Of a stretch of 64,000 bases of DNA, positions 1 to 32,379 are shown piece after piece. The stretch covers positions 62,001 to 126,000 of the forward strand of contig JAUIRK010000333.1 in NCBI GenBank assembly GCA_030549495.1. The letters are read 5' to 3'. The notes beneath the pieces were generated by a model. It did no database searches and had not been told where the DNA came from. It saw only the letters and a program-made list of their open reading frames with translations. This DNA is from Nectonema munidae. Its lineage: Eukaryota; Nematomorpha; Nectonematoida; Nectonematidae. Position 1 is the first letter of the stretch. Every line of letters begins with the position of its first letter. The translations under genes and the position numbers were made by a program.

Positions 1-1214
1 AAATCAAAGGATGTAATTACTCGTCACTTTAAACGAAGTTGTGTCAAGGGCCATCAAAAAGTTGGAAACGAATAAGTAACAGAAATGGTAAAAAAAACTT
101 TATTGATAAAAATTAATATACTCTCATGTTATTGTCTGAAGAAGCTTGAGGAGGAGAAATATTAGATTTTATATAAAAAAAATTCAAGTTTTTTACCACA
201 GCTGTTTACTATATTTACTGTATTTCTTCGCTTTATTTGCCGAACTACTTTTATAGGGTCCAGAAGTGGACCAATGGCGGTAAAAGATAACAAAATGAAA
301 AGAAAAAAGTAACATTTTATTTTAAATTACAAAAAATAGGGGAGTATCTTTCAACACCCTCTATACTATGTGCTAATGTTTTTATAAACATGGTCGTGCT
401 TATTGACATTTGAATTCAACATACTATATATTTGCCTAACCCTGTCCTTCAATTCAATTATTGTATTGTCCTACAAGGAGAAAATACTTTTCCATTTCTC
501 TATGCCTTATAGAAAAAACTATACCGACGATATAGGTATACCCATGTCCATCTGAGTACTCCAAAAGTCTTTCTTTTTAGGCAAAGAATGGTACCTAGAT
601 AAAATACCAGTCCACTGAGCAAACCTATATTCCTTTTGAACCGCATATGTACATGTCAGCTCGGCTATGTCGTTCATGTACTCCTTTGGAAAAAAACATA
701 GAAAACAGCAATCTAAATTTAGTATTAACAAAGATTCGACATTTTAAAGTTTAGAATGAGAAGTCAATTATCAGGTAATTCTATTTCCCTGCAGGTATCC
801 TTTGGAAAAACATCTAACATATTATCTTCATCATCGTTGACAACGCTTTTACACGCTCGTAGTATAACTATATCGATAGAAGAATCTTCGCACAAAGAAG
901 ATTCCTCCTCCATTTGATACGTGTTTGAATTTCATCGTAGCTAAGAAATAACAGTTCAAATAACAAACGAGAAGCTGCCATTCTTTTGAATTCACACAAT
1001 ATGATCCAATTTCAAGGACACGTTGTCTAGAATTAAAGCACGCATTCTAACCGTTTTTAAATTATTTGGTTCAACCATAGGATTCAAAAGACTCACTTTG
1101 AGACTAATCGTCTTCTTTTTTCCATTGCAATTTCTTATACTTAAAGCAGACAATTTTCATTTCATGGTTCACCCCTGTCACACTGGTCCTCAAAACAAAT
1201 CAAAGTTCTTATCC
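1..1214. other. noncoding, upstream of recognised CLPB exons
   Basis: AT-rich DNA that is probably intron of CLPB if its ankyrin exons lie to the left. I see no supported exon here; the short ORFs lack family features. Confidence 0.4.
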
Positions 1215-1470
1215 TTAATTTTTTTCTGATTTTTCAGAAACTTCACGTTTTTTTACAATTTTGTCAATATCGGAACTTAAATTCGTAATAGCAGGAACTG
1301 TCAAAATGGTATTTATTATATCATTTGTTAGTCTTGTTTTGTTCCTTGACTTGTTAATATTCATGTGGGTATGTAAAAATGGAAAACTTTCGGCGGGCCA
1401 CACTGTAACTCTTGGCGGGCCAATTGAGGCTGGTGGGCCTTATGTTTGCCACTCCTGCATAGCATTTACG
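1215..1470 (-). pseudogene. hAT transposase C-terminal remnant with GGGCC-rich flank
   Basis: On the minus strand 1215-1403 reads MNINKSRNKTRLTNDIINTI followed by NLSSDIDKIVKKREV. This matches the C-terminal dimerisation end of BED/SCAND3-like hAT transposases (pattern K..R.RLT..... DI..LV). The adjoining bases 1390-1465 carry repeated GGCGGGCC/GGGCC blocks like those of hAT terminal regions. The rest of the gene is absent, so this is an internally deleted, dead copy. Confidence 0.55.
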
Positions 1471-2968
1471 AGTGCGGTTATTCGACATTACGAAGTGTTG
1501 TTTACGAAGCTGGTACAGTAACGTGGATGTGGTGTTTACTGGACATTGTGAATCTGGAACAGCACTATTTGATTTTTTGTTTTTTTAGAAAAAGAATTAT
1601 ATCAATAGATGAACATTTTTGTTCCTTCATTACGCCCTTGCTCGGCATGTGGATACGACTTGAATTTGCCCTTTACTATGAAAAATATTTTACAAACGAT
1701 GTGAGAACTATATATTAATAATAATAATCCATAGTTTCAATTTGCACACAATATGTAAGCAATGTTTATCACAGTGTCTCCTGTAGTATTTTTGAGCAAA
1801 CACATGCTGATGATCCACTAAATTTTCTCATCTTCTGTCACAGTGATGATTCTATTTCTCTTTCTGTCTCCTTCTCTGTTTTTCTCTTCCCTTTTTCTCT
1901 GCTAAAACTCAATCACTTAAGCTCTCTTTTTTCACTCAAGCTCTCTTCTCTTGTTTAAGCTCTCCTATCTCATTCAGCTCTCTTCTCTCTAATTTGTATT
2001 TAGAGTTAAATTAAAAATAAATCTATTTTATCTCATTAGAAACTAGTTTTTAGCGGAATATAAGTTCAATATTTTCAGAACCTTTTTTCATGATACCAAA
2101 AAAGTTCAGCTATTCAAATTAATCACAGAGATTTTTGGTTAAAATTTAGTTCCATCAATACACCAAATATTTTGCAAAAATGAAAATTTGTTTATGTTTT
2201 TAAATGGGAGAAAAATATTTTTCAATCGTTACAATTTTATATCAATGAATATTGTCAGACTCGCTTAAATTTTTTTTTCAACAAAGGTCACTTTTAATCT
2301 TTATCACTACGTTTGTTACATTTTGAAACATTTGAAAACTTTCAAGGAATTTTTTTCAATAGCTATTTGGGAATGAATATTTTGACAAGCTATTTAGTTT
2401 AAATGCAAAAATACTATATTTGTTTAATATTTGAGCAGTGATATTTTTTTATAATGTTCGATTGTTAAAAAATGTACTTGATTAAAAAATATTTGGTAAA
2501 AATATACTTGATCTATTTATGATTGCTGTCAGAATTTTATTTGTAGACAGAGAAATAGTCAAAAAACGCAATGATTTCCTTGTCCTCGTATACTATGATT
2601 TTTATGATTTATGTTAGCTTAAATCGTTTTTTTATGATTTTGTGTTCTTAGGCTTGAATAATTTTATGAAAAGTGATTAAACTACCCTTTTTTTGTATAC
2701 TATGATTCCTTACAAAATGTAAAAATACAAGCGTTACCCAATCACTCTATAAGGGTTAGCTACTTCAACGTTGGCTCTGCTTATAAAAACTTAAAAATAT
2801 CAAATAAAATCTCATTTTTTATGCCTCCTATTATTTTGAAATTATTCTGAGAACAGACAGTTTCATTTTAAAATAGTGAAAATTGCTTTGTTAGTTTATT
2901 TTGTCTCCTTTCTCTCTTATGTTAATTATGTAGCAAATTTTTCAATTTTGAGTAAAAAGTAAGGTAAA
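1471..2968. other. noncoding AT-rich stretch with CT-rich tract
   Basis: No gene is visible. Bases 1850-1995 form a pyrimidine-rich, imperfectly repeated tract built on the word aagctctctt (several copies at 1919-1985). Confidence 0.5.
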
Positions 2969-3111
2969 GGTACCGTGGGTGTGTTTTCATTGACAATGCA
3001 CTGATGTACCGTTTATGTCAAACAATGAACAACTTGCTATAGATGAGGAATCGAACCCAGAGGCTTCCGTGCTGAGTAGTCCATCATCTCAACCAACCTG
3101 CCATGCCACCC
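2969..3111 (-). mobile_element. tRNA-derived SINE, copy 1
   Basis: The minus strand has a tRNA-like head: ggcaggttggttgagatgatgga (A-box region) and GGTTCGATTCC (B box). It is followed by a non-tRNA body ending at ggtaccgtggg in plus-strand terms. A near-identical copy lies at 51927-52065. The copy here has three additional bases in the head (gagtagtcc against gagtcc). Confidence 0.75.
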
Positions 3112-3648
3112 ATAGAGAATGCTGTAGTGGATACCTGAAATTAGTTTAAAAAAAACTTAAGTTATGCTGTAAAATTAAAAAAAAAACAAATTATTTTAAA
3201 AACAAGTTAACCAATCGTTGTTTGATTTGCCTGCCTGTTGTGAATCATACATGCTTTCCATACATTTTCAAACAGTCTTTTTTATTCCACCTTACCGTGT
3301 TTTTATCAATCCCTTGACATTTTGAAGCAGTTCTTAATAAGTTTAATTCTTCCTTAAATTTGATATAAAAAAAGTGATCTTTTTGTATCGGAAGCTTTTT
3401 TTTCCATTTAAGCCAAATACCATTAAAATTTTCAACATATTTTTGTAAGTCCTATTTTTGATATAGCAAATAATTATGCGCTATCTTTAAATTTCTCTTA
3501 TTATGCGGGATTACGTCAAGAATGATATGTTTAATTAAGATATTAAAAGACATTACATTAAATTTTTTTAGCTCAAGATTATTTTTTTAAATTATTTTTT
3601 AAGACGATGACATCAACGCAAAAAAACAATTAATTTAATTAATTTGTT
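3112..3648. other. noncoding AT-rich stretch
   Basis: I see no gene or repeat that can be supported here. Confidence 0.4.
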
Positions 3649-4041
3649 TTAAATTTTTTTTTGAGAAAAAATTAAGTAAAATGTACAAATATAAAATAAA
3701 ATCTTTTTGTTTAAATGATAGCAGAAAGAATTATTCTTCCACTCAGCGTTGCATAAATTTTTTGTTGGTTTTGTTCTCAGCTTTTTGCCTTCCTCTAACC
3801 AAATCATCCCATTTATTTTACGGTATTTACATGATAAAACATCATCACCAAGATTTTTCTTTCCTCGATTGCAATGATCTCTATCAACCACCTCAACAGT
3901 AAAATCATCTTCATCATAAAGAGCTTCTAATTCAGAACATGTTAAAACATTTTTTTCAGAAGTGTGGTCAATATTTCAATTATAATAACCATTCTGCACT
4001 GCGCAATCAGAAGATTCACAAATATATTTTTGTTTAGACAT
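3649..4041 (-). pseudogene. broken ORF of unknown family
   Basis: Reading the minus strand from ATG 4041-4039 gives MSKQKYICESSDCAVQNGYY, an in-frame TGA (3978-3976), then an acidic stretch (SELEALYDEDDF, VEVVDRDHC) and a basic, tryptophan-bearing stretch (KINGMIWLEEGKKL). Composition is protein-like over about 130 codons with one stop. The N-terminus resembles the acidic leaders of some DNA transposases, but I cannot name the family. Confidence 0.35.
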
Positions 4042-4439
4042 TTTTATATTAGTTCTAAAAGAGCAGTATAAGAAATTAAACCACAAAAATTATCTGTGTG
4101 AAAATCGAGATATCGTAAAATGTGTAACCAAGCAAATGATAAATAACACTTTTTATTTTGTTTTCAATGAAAAAGCTTTACTTTTAAACGGATAATTTAT
4201 TGTCAAAAGTCGTATGGGCCCAAAGAGTACAAGAAATAAAAATTTTGTGCGGATATTCCAAGTCACAAATTTTTATGAAATAAAAGTACTCAATTAGTTC
4301 TAGAAAGTCACTTAACCTCAAACTCCTAACAGAAACTTAAAATGATTTATTCATTTTTTTTTTATTTTTGTGGATCCAAATGTACCCGAGGAGACAAATC
4401 TCATTTTTCTTAATCAATGAAATCATCTTGTGATTTTAG
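4042..4439. other. intron sequence before CLPB exon a
   Basis: AT-rich; nothing recognised. It ends at the splice acceptor of exon a. Confidence 0.5.
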
Positions 4440-23941
<19,502 letters not shown>

Positions 23942-26900
23942 TAATAAATTTTGTCCTATTTTCATATTTCAATTCCTATTTCCTTCATCACAATTCCTCT
24001 CTTTTCGAATCTTGGAATTTAGTTTGACTTTGACAGAACATCCGTGCCTATAACTCGAATTTTAAACGTGAAGCGTTAATTAATGGATAGAAATTCTGAA
24101 AATGATAAATCTATTATGTTCAAACATTATAATATTTATTTTCCATGTTTATCCCCATTATCTCATTGTACACAATGAGAAGTTGCATACAAACTTTCAG
24201 TGTAGTGTTGTTGAGAGAAGAATGGGAAAGTACACTAACTTTTTGTTTTTATGAATCTCAGTTACAATAGAAAAATTATTCTTCTATCATTTCTTGGTGT
24301 TGAATTATTTATTTAGTTATTTTAAATGTATCCAAATTTTACTGAAGTAGTTTAAATATTTCATACCTTGATCATTCGTAGTTTATTAGAGAACGAGTAC
24401 ATGAAGTTTATTAGAAACGTGTAAATAAATAAGCTTCTTTGTCTATTAATGAAAATATTAAGTCTCCATTACTTACTGACACAAATATTTGCTTTTTCGA
24501 AAAGTTTTATAAAATTATTGACTTGATTAAAATTTTTTGTATTTAACATGAGGATTGCTTAATTTTTGGTACTTGTTTTAAAGTTGTCAAAAGAGCATAT
24601 ATCTTTTTCAAGTCTCATCTAAATCCCAATCTCAATCTAAATATAATTTTGAATTTATGCAGCATCTTGTTAACTAATTGGATTCCCAAATTTGATAAAA
24701 ATTTTAAACTCTTCATTTAAAAATTTAAGTAATAAAGAAAAAAATTAGAAAAAGTTGGCTTATTTTACACTATGCCTTAAGTATCTTGTGATGAATGCAT
24801 AAAATTAGAGCTTTCATATTTTGCTTCTACTCGTGTACAGTTTGAAGTTTTAAAAATCGTTACCTTATCAAATGCAGTGCATGAGACGCTTTTTGAAGTT
24901 GAGATCAAAAGATTGCGGTACCAAGTTCATAAGATACAATTGTTTACTTTAAAATCATTCTACATTTTACTATGAACTTAATTTAATTGTGTAGCAAAAA
25001 ACGCAACAAGAATCTTGGGGGAAAGGAGAGGCTAAACTTTTGAAAAATAGATCATCACATATGTTTAATCTTGGCAAAAAGATCTTTGTTTTTGATGAAC
25101 TGATTCATACCATGTTAATGTTGTGTCTCACTGATCGCATTTAACTTTGGTGTCTGCTCACAAACAATGCAATAGTAATTAATATATTTTAATAATAATG
25201 AATGTCCAACCACAGCGTTACTGTGCTTACAGCGTTTTAACTAATATTTTTAACTTCCCGAATTATTTTCTTCGCGATTACGGACAACGGGGAAGCGGAA
25301 AAGATTTTCAAAAGTTTTTTAGATGGCTCATATGTTTTTTTGTTTCACAAATTTCTAAAATAAAGTCTTTCAAGCACGAAAAAGCAATGTATGAGCTCGC
25401 ATCGTTGTGAATGCTCAGTTCTTGAAGATTGAGTATGGTGACATTTTTTGCAATTTAAAAGTTTTTAATCGGGAAAATTGTTTACACTTTCAGAAGTAGA
25501 GCAATTTTTAAATGGTAAAGGATGAATGACTGTGCTACTTTGTAGAATACGAATGTGTGGATGCAGTACTATTTCATAGAAAGAAATATTCAAAATGCAT
25601 CACAATTCTAAAAAGCCATTTTAAAAGAAGCAGTAGATGAGTTACTTGGATCAAGTTTTAATAATAAAAAATATTAATTTGCGGCCTTGGTGCCATTATT
25701 TTAATTTGTTGTTCGTAATCAAAAAGTTGAACATGGCCCAAAAAGATTGTGAGTTTAACTCAAATGAATTTAAGCTCTTTTGATAACTTTGAGAAAGCTT
25801 TTTGAATAAGCTGTGTCATATCTAATCGCAAGATAAAGAAATCTATTCGTACAAACACAGTTTCCTTCGCATCTAAAAAGTGATAAATGCCAGTGGATTA
25901 AGCAGATCTTTGGAATTTGGCGATAAAATATTTTAAGATGGTTGGATTAGCGATAAAATAAATTTAAAGTTATCACATTTAGAGATATGGTCTTGTGGTC
26001 GAGTGTTGCTCCTTTTCAAATGAAACAACTTTGTGTGTGTGTGTGTTTGAATTAATCTCAGTAGGATTGACAAAGTCGCCATAAATTTCAGATTTGTTCT
26101 TCACGAAAAGAAAGCACCAACATAAAATTCTCTTAGTTCTTTGCTACTCACATTAATCTTATTGTCGATATGTGAATTAAGAAGCCTTAAATTTGCTTCA
26201 TTGCTTAGTCTAATTCACTTTGTATGTTAATGAATTTCAATTTTCTACGTATCCTTTCCTTATATATATATATGCATGCTTTATGTGTATATAAAACTTA
26301 CTCATATACTTTTTTGTGTCTTTTTTCCTATTTGTATATATCATATATTTATGCTCTCTACATTATCCATATGTTGTAGGAAACAATTTGTTATTGAATG
26401 ATTATTGCGCTTTTTTTCACATAAACAAAACCGCGTCTTCTTTTTTAAGAAGTTTCCTTCATTTATCCATGGCTTGTTATTAACAAGATTGTTTATCCAA
26501 TTGATAATGACTTTTTATTTTGGTGCCATTAAATTTATGATGTCAAGTGAAAGGGATAATGGGATGAAGGATTGCAATACGACAGCATCGCAAGTGAGAA
26601 ACTCTCCTCTCGTCTAATTCCTAGAGCTATTTTACAAATTAAATTTCATTCCTATTTTGATAATTATCTGTTAGGAATGGGAACAAGAAAGTAAAAAAAG
26701 TAAAAAAGATTTTAAATAAAAATGTTAATTTCTGCTCTAACTTTAATGCACCAAAACATTTTCTTCATCCATTTCAACATTTAACATGTCTTTTTGATTA
26801 ACTTAAAAAAACCAAAAGGAGATATTCTTTCACAATATATGCTATTTATGTAGGAAAAGTCTTCAGCTTTTCTTTAGTGAAATTCTACCATTTTTTCCGT

Positions 26901-27300
26901 TTATTTTAAGCCTTTTCCAGCAAACTTAAATGATTTTCTATAATATTTTTTAATGTGAACCTCTTTAGTTGCTTCTAAATTCATTATCAATTATGTTTTA
27001 AAAGGATTTTTAAATAATTTTCCTCAGTCTGCGGTTTTACAGACAACACTACATTTTGATCCTTTTTATCTTGAAAATAAACTCCTTCAAGGTTTCATGT
27101 TGGGATTTTGAATGACAAAACGAAATTATAATTTTCCACATTAATTTAAAAAATAAGTTTAAAAGCAAACTTCACTCAAAATGGCATAGTTATCTGAAAA
27201 TTTGGGTTTGCTGGCATGAGCATTAGTAAATGTTTTCCAAGGCTAATCTGAGCAAGACTTTCTTGTTGTTTACCATATATATAAAATTTTGGTACGAATC
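23942..27300. other. intergenic, downstream of CLPB
   Basis: AT-rich, no supported gene. Small microsatellites: (TG)n near 26031-26045 and (TA)n near 26263-26272. Confidence 0.5.
24426..24431 (+). terminator. possible polyadenylation signal for CLPB
   Basis: AATAAA lies about 0.49 kb after the CLPB stop. An earlier AATAAA at 23943-23948 overlaps the first bases after the stop and would give almost no 3' UTR, so this later one is the more plausible signal. In DNA this AT-rich the hexamer is common by chance. Confidence 0.25.
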
Positions 27301-27329
27301 AGTATAATATATAAATTGTTATCTTTGCA

Positions 27330-28560
27330 TTATAAAAGGCACTTATCAAGAAGAAACGCGATGACGTCGTTTTGTGCCAGATATTTTGTTTACATCCTGC
27401 CTAAGTTGGAGTCATCTCACTTAATTTGCTCTCACAACAAAACTTAACGAGAGAATGTCTTCTTCCAAGACTCGGCAAACCTCGCTTCTTCTCAAAGCTT
27501 TTTTTTATAAGAATAAAAAATTATCCGTAGAAGCGAATACCTGATTTTGAGAAAGACTGAAGTATTTAAAACTCCGAATCCTAAAACAATTTTCTCCTTC
27601 TCGTATTTACACATATACTTAGAAGCCATTCATTCATTCATTTTGGAAGTGCTTCCTCTGCATATAAACGCTTTTGGAAGAACTTAACAGGTGTTTCGAA
27701 ATAAATAAAATTTATTTCGGCCTTGCATTCCCCCTTCATTGGGCTTACGACGAGATATGGACTTTATGGTTGACTTTAGTTCTTTGTCTGCAGTCTACAC
27801 CGTAGTGAGGATGCCTTTTGCCTTTCAGGAAGTGTGAAAGCGCAAGCCGAAAGATCTTTTTGTGGTGGAGGTTGTTTGAGTGTGTGTGTGTGTGCTGATG
27901 GAAATGCTGCACTTCTTCTATGAGAAGTGCGAATTCAAAGGCAAAGAAGACAAACGTACTGCTTTCGCATAAAAGAACTTCTCTTTGTTTCTCTGTCAAA
28001 TTTTAATGAGTTTCATTCAGGACTGAAACATTTCATTTGAATCTTGAAGCACAAAACAACGACACGCAGGGATGAGGACAATAAGGAGATTGCTAGGTTG
28101 TTTATTTAGCGAGGGGAGTCAGGCTACCGCTCTCCTTGCACGCAAGTGAGGTGTGGCTGGCTGGCTGGATGGATGCCTTCGCGGTGCTCTCCTCTCAGAG
28201 AGAGAGAGCTGAGAAGAAAGTGTTATGCGTGAAGAGGAGCGTCAAAGAAGCGGCGCTCCCACTAATTTGATTTTAATTACTCCTCTCAAACATCTCATTT
28301 TTTGGCGCACATTTCATCACTGCTTGCTTCAGAGTTGAGCACCGTCCTCTCTCAGCTGAGGCAGAGGCACTGAGATCCTCTCCCTCCCTCTCTCTCTCTC
28401 CCTCTCTCTCTCATAATTATGCCAAAATTGCTGTGCTTTCCTTCATTTTCGCCTGTGCTTGTATGCACACCACAGTACACGTATCCACGAAGCTTGTCTA
28501 CTCAAAATATAAATTGCCTCACTTACTCTACCTTTCATCGAGGAAGCATCGCATGTCCAA
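27330..28560. promoter_or_regulatory. higher-complexity patch, candidate regulatory region
   Basis: This stretch is visibly less AT-rich than its flanks. It contains a CRE-like TGACGTCG (27362), a repeated ctggctggctggatgg, CT-rich tracts at 28376-28412, and words such as aggtgtgg (T-box half-site-like, 28150) without an open reading frame. Its place upstream of a developmental T-box gene suggests an enhancer; this is inference from composition. Confidence 0.3.
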
Positions 28561-29950
28561 GCACACTTTATCAATACGCTCAAAATTATAATAGATAGAT
28601 TAACTTCTAATCTTGGCCACTTTGAGATAATGACAAATTTATAATTGACTTTAATCCAAGCTTTTCGAACTCACACACAAAGCTCCTCTTTCACGCAAAG
28701 CATATTCGAGAGGAATTTAAAGTTTTGCTTTTCATCAGTGCAAACCTTTTGATACACTGACTGCCTCGTGACTTTAAACGTGGATATCGCATTTCAAGTT
28801 TCTCCACACCTGTTTCACCTCCATTTTGAATGCATAAATATATGATTCATCTTTGCCTTCAATAGTACGTGTTTGTAGAAACATATGGTTCGATTTATAA
28901 TATCAATCACGTGCTGAGGGCCAGTGTAAAAGAAAATATGCTTCTATTTGTTTCAAATAATATCCATATTTATGGTTTTAATGCATTAACCACCAAAATA
29001 ATCGCAGCCGTTATTTCGTGTAAACCTGAAGATTTGTATTAGAAAGTGTTTTTAAAAGCAGTCCAACTTATTTCTGTAAATGCAACGATAGCTAACTCTG
29101 GTCGTTCGTTAATCAGTTAAGAACGGGTGTTGAGTCGTGTCGTAGCTCATTTTAAACTTTTCCAGTTTAAAGTTAAAAGAGTTTAATGGTTGAGTTGACT
29201 TCCAAAATTCCCTTTCAATCTCTCATTTCTAGAAAATTTTCTTCATTTGTGCTCTGGCACGCCCGAGTTTTCTTCAAAATGCTTGATGTAGATGACAATG
29301 TGGGTAGATTGTGAGGATTGTAACATGATTTCAGCATTTTATTTTCCCAGTCTAAAAGTTTCAAGTAGGAAGGAAAAGTAAACTGTCAGTCTTACATTTG
29401 TGAACAAATTAATTTCTTTAAATTGGAAAGTAGTTAAAATATCCATGAACTACTTTCCCTAAAAATGATGCTCGCTTCAATTAAACTCAAAATCGGAAGT
29501 AGAGAAAAAATTTCTGAAGAATCCATATAAGTAGTAAGTTATACTATTTTGCTCCATTGTGCAAGGAAATATACAAAAATAGTAACAATATATTTCAGAA
29601 CGACTACGTTCCTTTATGAAGTAGTATGAATAAGAATTGATAAAGATCAATAAAATTAATTATATTATTTTAGTAGTTATATTCAAAACATTTGAAAAGA
29701 ATTTTTTTATCTCCAGCAGAACTGAGTGTAAAATGTTTAAAATGTGAAGAACTTTTATCATAATTACATTTGTTAGTCGAGTGCATGCCAACTTTAATAT
29801 GGCAGCAAATATAATCTTACATACCGCAAACGAATACTCAATATTGGTATATAACGCATCTTGATCTCTATAGTCTATGTAATACCCATGATGAAGAAAA
29901 GAACGAGTATAGAAAAGACTCGCTACAAAATATTACAGTGTATCTCAAAT
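28561..29950. other. intergenic
   Basis: No gene or repeat supported. Confidence 0.4.
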
Positions 29951-29959
29951 GATGCTCCA

Positions 29960-30090
29960 TGTACCAACACATGGTGATGTATTAGATGGCCAAAAGCAAT
30001 AACGATAAAGCAGTAGGCTTGATACGGGATCGAACCCAAGACTTTGAGTTATCGAAACCCCGTACCTAACCAACCTAGTTCATTAGAACA
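29960..30090 (-). mobile_element. tRNA-derived SINE, second type
   Basis: The minus strand reads aactaggttggttaggtacggggtttcgataactc, then GGTTCGATCCC (B box, 30026-30036 on the plus strand), a tRNA-like head. The rest differs from the SINE at 2969 and 51927, so it is a different family or subfamily. It is not a true tRNA, as the cloverleaf does not close. Confidence 0.5.
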
Positions 30091-30427
30091 CGGTAGATCT
30101 TCCATTTAGTCAAGATATATATTTTTTTAATTATTTCTTTTGATCACACCTTCTCTTTTAAATTAGTTTTCAGGTTGCTTCCTTCTCTCATAGTAATCTT
30201 CAAAAGATTTTATAATACGTTTTGTTTTTTTTAATAAATATTGCCAACTCAAGATGATTGAAGAAAGTATTATAAGCCAAAATATATATAAAAAAAATTT
30301 TTTTTTATATAACTAATAAATAATGATTTTTTGGAAAAATTTTACAGAACTGATTTTCGGTCATACATCACCAATTCAATTGCTACTTCCATATATTTTT
30401 TGCCAAAATGGTGTACAGAAATAAAAT

Positions 30428-31119
30428 AAGCATAGTCGATTTGGTATAAAAACAGATATTTTATTTGAAACAAATATTTTTTTTTTGAAAATATTTTTGA
30501 CGACAGTATCTAGAAGTAAACCGCACACCTGCTTAAAACTTCCAGATATTTTAAAACCATAAATGCCAAACTTGAGTCCAAAAATGAAACCAGTATTAAA
30601 AACACATTTTATTTAAAGTTCAAAAATATTTCTGTAGACATTAGAAGTAAATCGAACATTTGATTGACACTTTGAGATATTTAAAATCTCTAAATGCAAA
30701 AACTGAGTTCAGAAATGAAACAGCTCAAGCATGATCAATTTGGTATAAAAACATATATTTGATGTAAAATTTGAAGGAATGTTTTTGGAGACAATTTTTA
30801 GAAGTAACCCCATATTTGATTAACACTTCTAGGTATTTTCAAAACCTAAATGTAAAAAATGAGTCCAGAAACGAAACGAGCATGATTGATTTTTTATAAA
30901 AAGTTACATTTTATGTGAAATTTGAAAGAATATTTTATAAAATATATTTCGCATCAATCAATATTTTGATTGACATTTTCAAAATAGTAGCCATGGTTAT
31001 TGAAAAAATTAAATATATAAAGTGTTATGCGTTCAAAACTGTATATAATTATAAATTTTCAAGGTAGTATATAATATAGACCCTAAGTTATAAGGTTACC
31101 TACAGATAATGTCAAAAGT
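30428..31119 (+). repeat. tandem-unit repeat element with conserved tail
   Basis: Three and a part degenerate units of about 135-165 bp follow one another (30428, about 30590, 30725, 30885). Each is built from gatttggtataaaaacatat, agaagtaaa, tttgattgacacttctagat and aaatgcaaaaactgagtccag. The array ends in a 57-bp conserved block (30987-31043, gtagccatggttattgaaaa...) and a further tail to 31119. The same units plus tail recur at 34760-35154. The layout of internal tandem units and a fixed tail resembles non-autonomous Helentron-type elements, but no ends were proven. Confidence 0.65.
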
Positions 31120-32045
31120 TTGCTGAAAATTTTTAATTTTTCAAAAGTTCACTCGTTGTCATGTTATGAGGTTTTAAAAAGATTTTACTTTTTAATAAAA
31201 GAAATAATTATATTTTTGTGGATGAAAGATCAAAATACACAAGAAATGAAAAGTGAGGGTTGGATGCAAATATCTCGTTTTTGTGCAAATCTCTCAAGTC
31301 TAATCTCAAATTATAAGCTCATAACTCAGCTCTTTGACGATATCAAATTCATTGCCAAACTGGAGTTGTGAAAGTTATATTTGGGAAATCAAAGTTTAGT
31401 TCACTTTATAACATGCAAAGAGTTTGAAGTCTTTTTTGAAGCAAGCAGTTTGAAGCTTAGCTATCTGAATTAGTTCTTGATTTTTCGTTTTTGAAAACAA
31501 ACTTGCATTATTCTTGACACGATGAACCTTGGATGCTGTAAACGTAGAAGGAAGGCTGCACATGTAAATCTGAGAAATGCAGTCGAAATCTGAACTCAAA
31601 GAAAACTATCTTGAAATGGGGATACAAATTTTTTAAATCTTCCAAAAAATATTCAAGAACTTAAGAGAGTTTGCTACAAAAATGATGTTGATTTATTCTT
31701 TCACCTATTTTTGTGAACAGCTACTTCCATTTATGCAAGCTTCGAAAACTTCTCATAGAACAAGGCTAACAGACCAATACTTGTCATCTCTAATCAAAGT
31801 CGGAACAGCAGAGAGGTTTGAGCCAGACATTCCAAAAATTGTTAGTTCCAAAATATGTCACACCTGGGGAAGAATAAGTAAAAATGGTTTACAATTTCTA
31901 TACATTATGTTTTATTGTATAATAATTAATGTCGGACAAATTCGCTTTCTTACCTTTATTAGTTTGGGCGAACATTCCTTGTCATGTGTAGCCCATATGG
32001 CAATAAAGGACGCTTCATGCTGCGCCTGGCCCATCTCGTGTGGGC
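31090..32045 (+). pseudogene. hAT transposase remnant, third lineage
   Basis: Bases 31120-31371 give FLWMKDQNTQEMKSEGWMQI, matching the FL.DK......F....W segment of SCAND3/GTF2IRD2-like hAT transposases. A decayed link follows (EMQSKSELKENY near 31575). Bases 31682-31850 give FCEQLLPFMQASKTSHRTRL followed by TDQYLSSLIKVGTAERFEPD, the dimerisation region. The N-terminal half, including most of the catalytic core, is missing. A GGCCCA-rich 3' stretch runs to about 32045. The 57-bp repeat lies on both sides (30987 and 32323). Confidence 0.75.
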
Positions 32046-32322
32046 CACTTTTGCTGCTATAAGCGATGCATTTCCTTATCAAGTATACTTACCTCATTAC
32101 TAAAATTGTTTTGACGTTGTTATTTTCGTAAACAGAAGTACGCGTAAAAATTTACAAAAGTATTTTTCTTTCCATTTCTACGATCGCGTAAATAAGGTTT
32201 TGCATTTTTGGAAACTAGTTATCACATGTTTTTATTTTCTCACAAAAAAATTTAACAATTGCTTTATATTTTGTCTTAATTCTTGTCTAAGAAAGTATAG
32301 CAAATATTATCAGCTCTAAAAA

Positions 32323-32379
32323 GTAGCCATGATTATTGAAAAAATTAAATATATAAAGTGTTATGCGTTCAAAACTGTA
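32323..32379 (+). repeat. 57-bp conserved repeat block, copy 2
   Basis: gtagccatgattattgaaaa through gcgttcaaaactgta is nearly identical to 30987-31043 and 35024-35080, but here has no tandem units before it and no tail after it. Confidence 0.8.

Noticed and set aside
2969-3111. True tRNA gene
   Set aside because: A and B boxes are present but no cloverleaf with a paired acceptor stem forms, and a near copy exists elsewhere; a SINE explains it better.
30428-30980. CRISPR-like array
   Set aside because: Units are about 150 bp, degenerate along their whole length and without unique spacers, and the host is eukaryotic.
31682-32062. 126-codon ORF as a real gene
   Set aside because: It is only the C-terminal end of a hAT transposase, with the rest missing, and its second half runs into hAT-like noncoding sequence.
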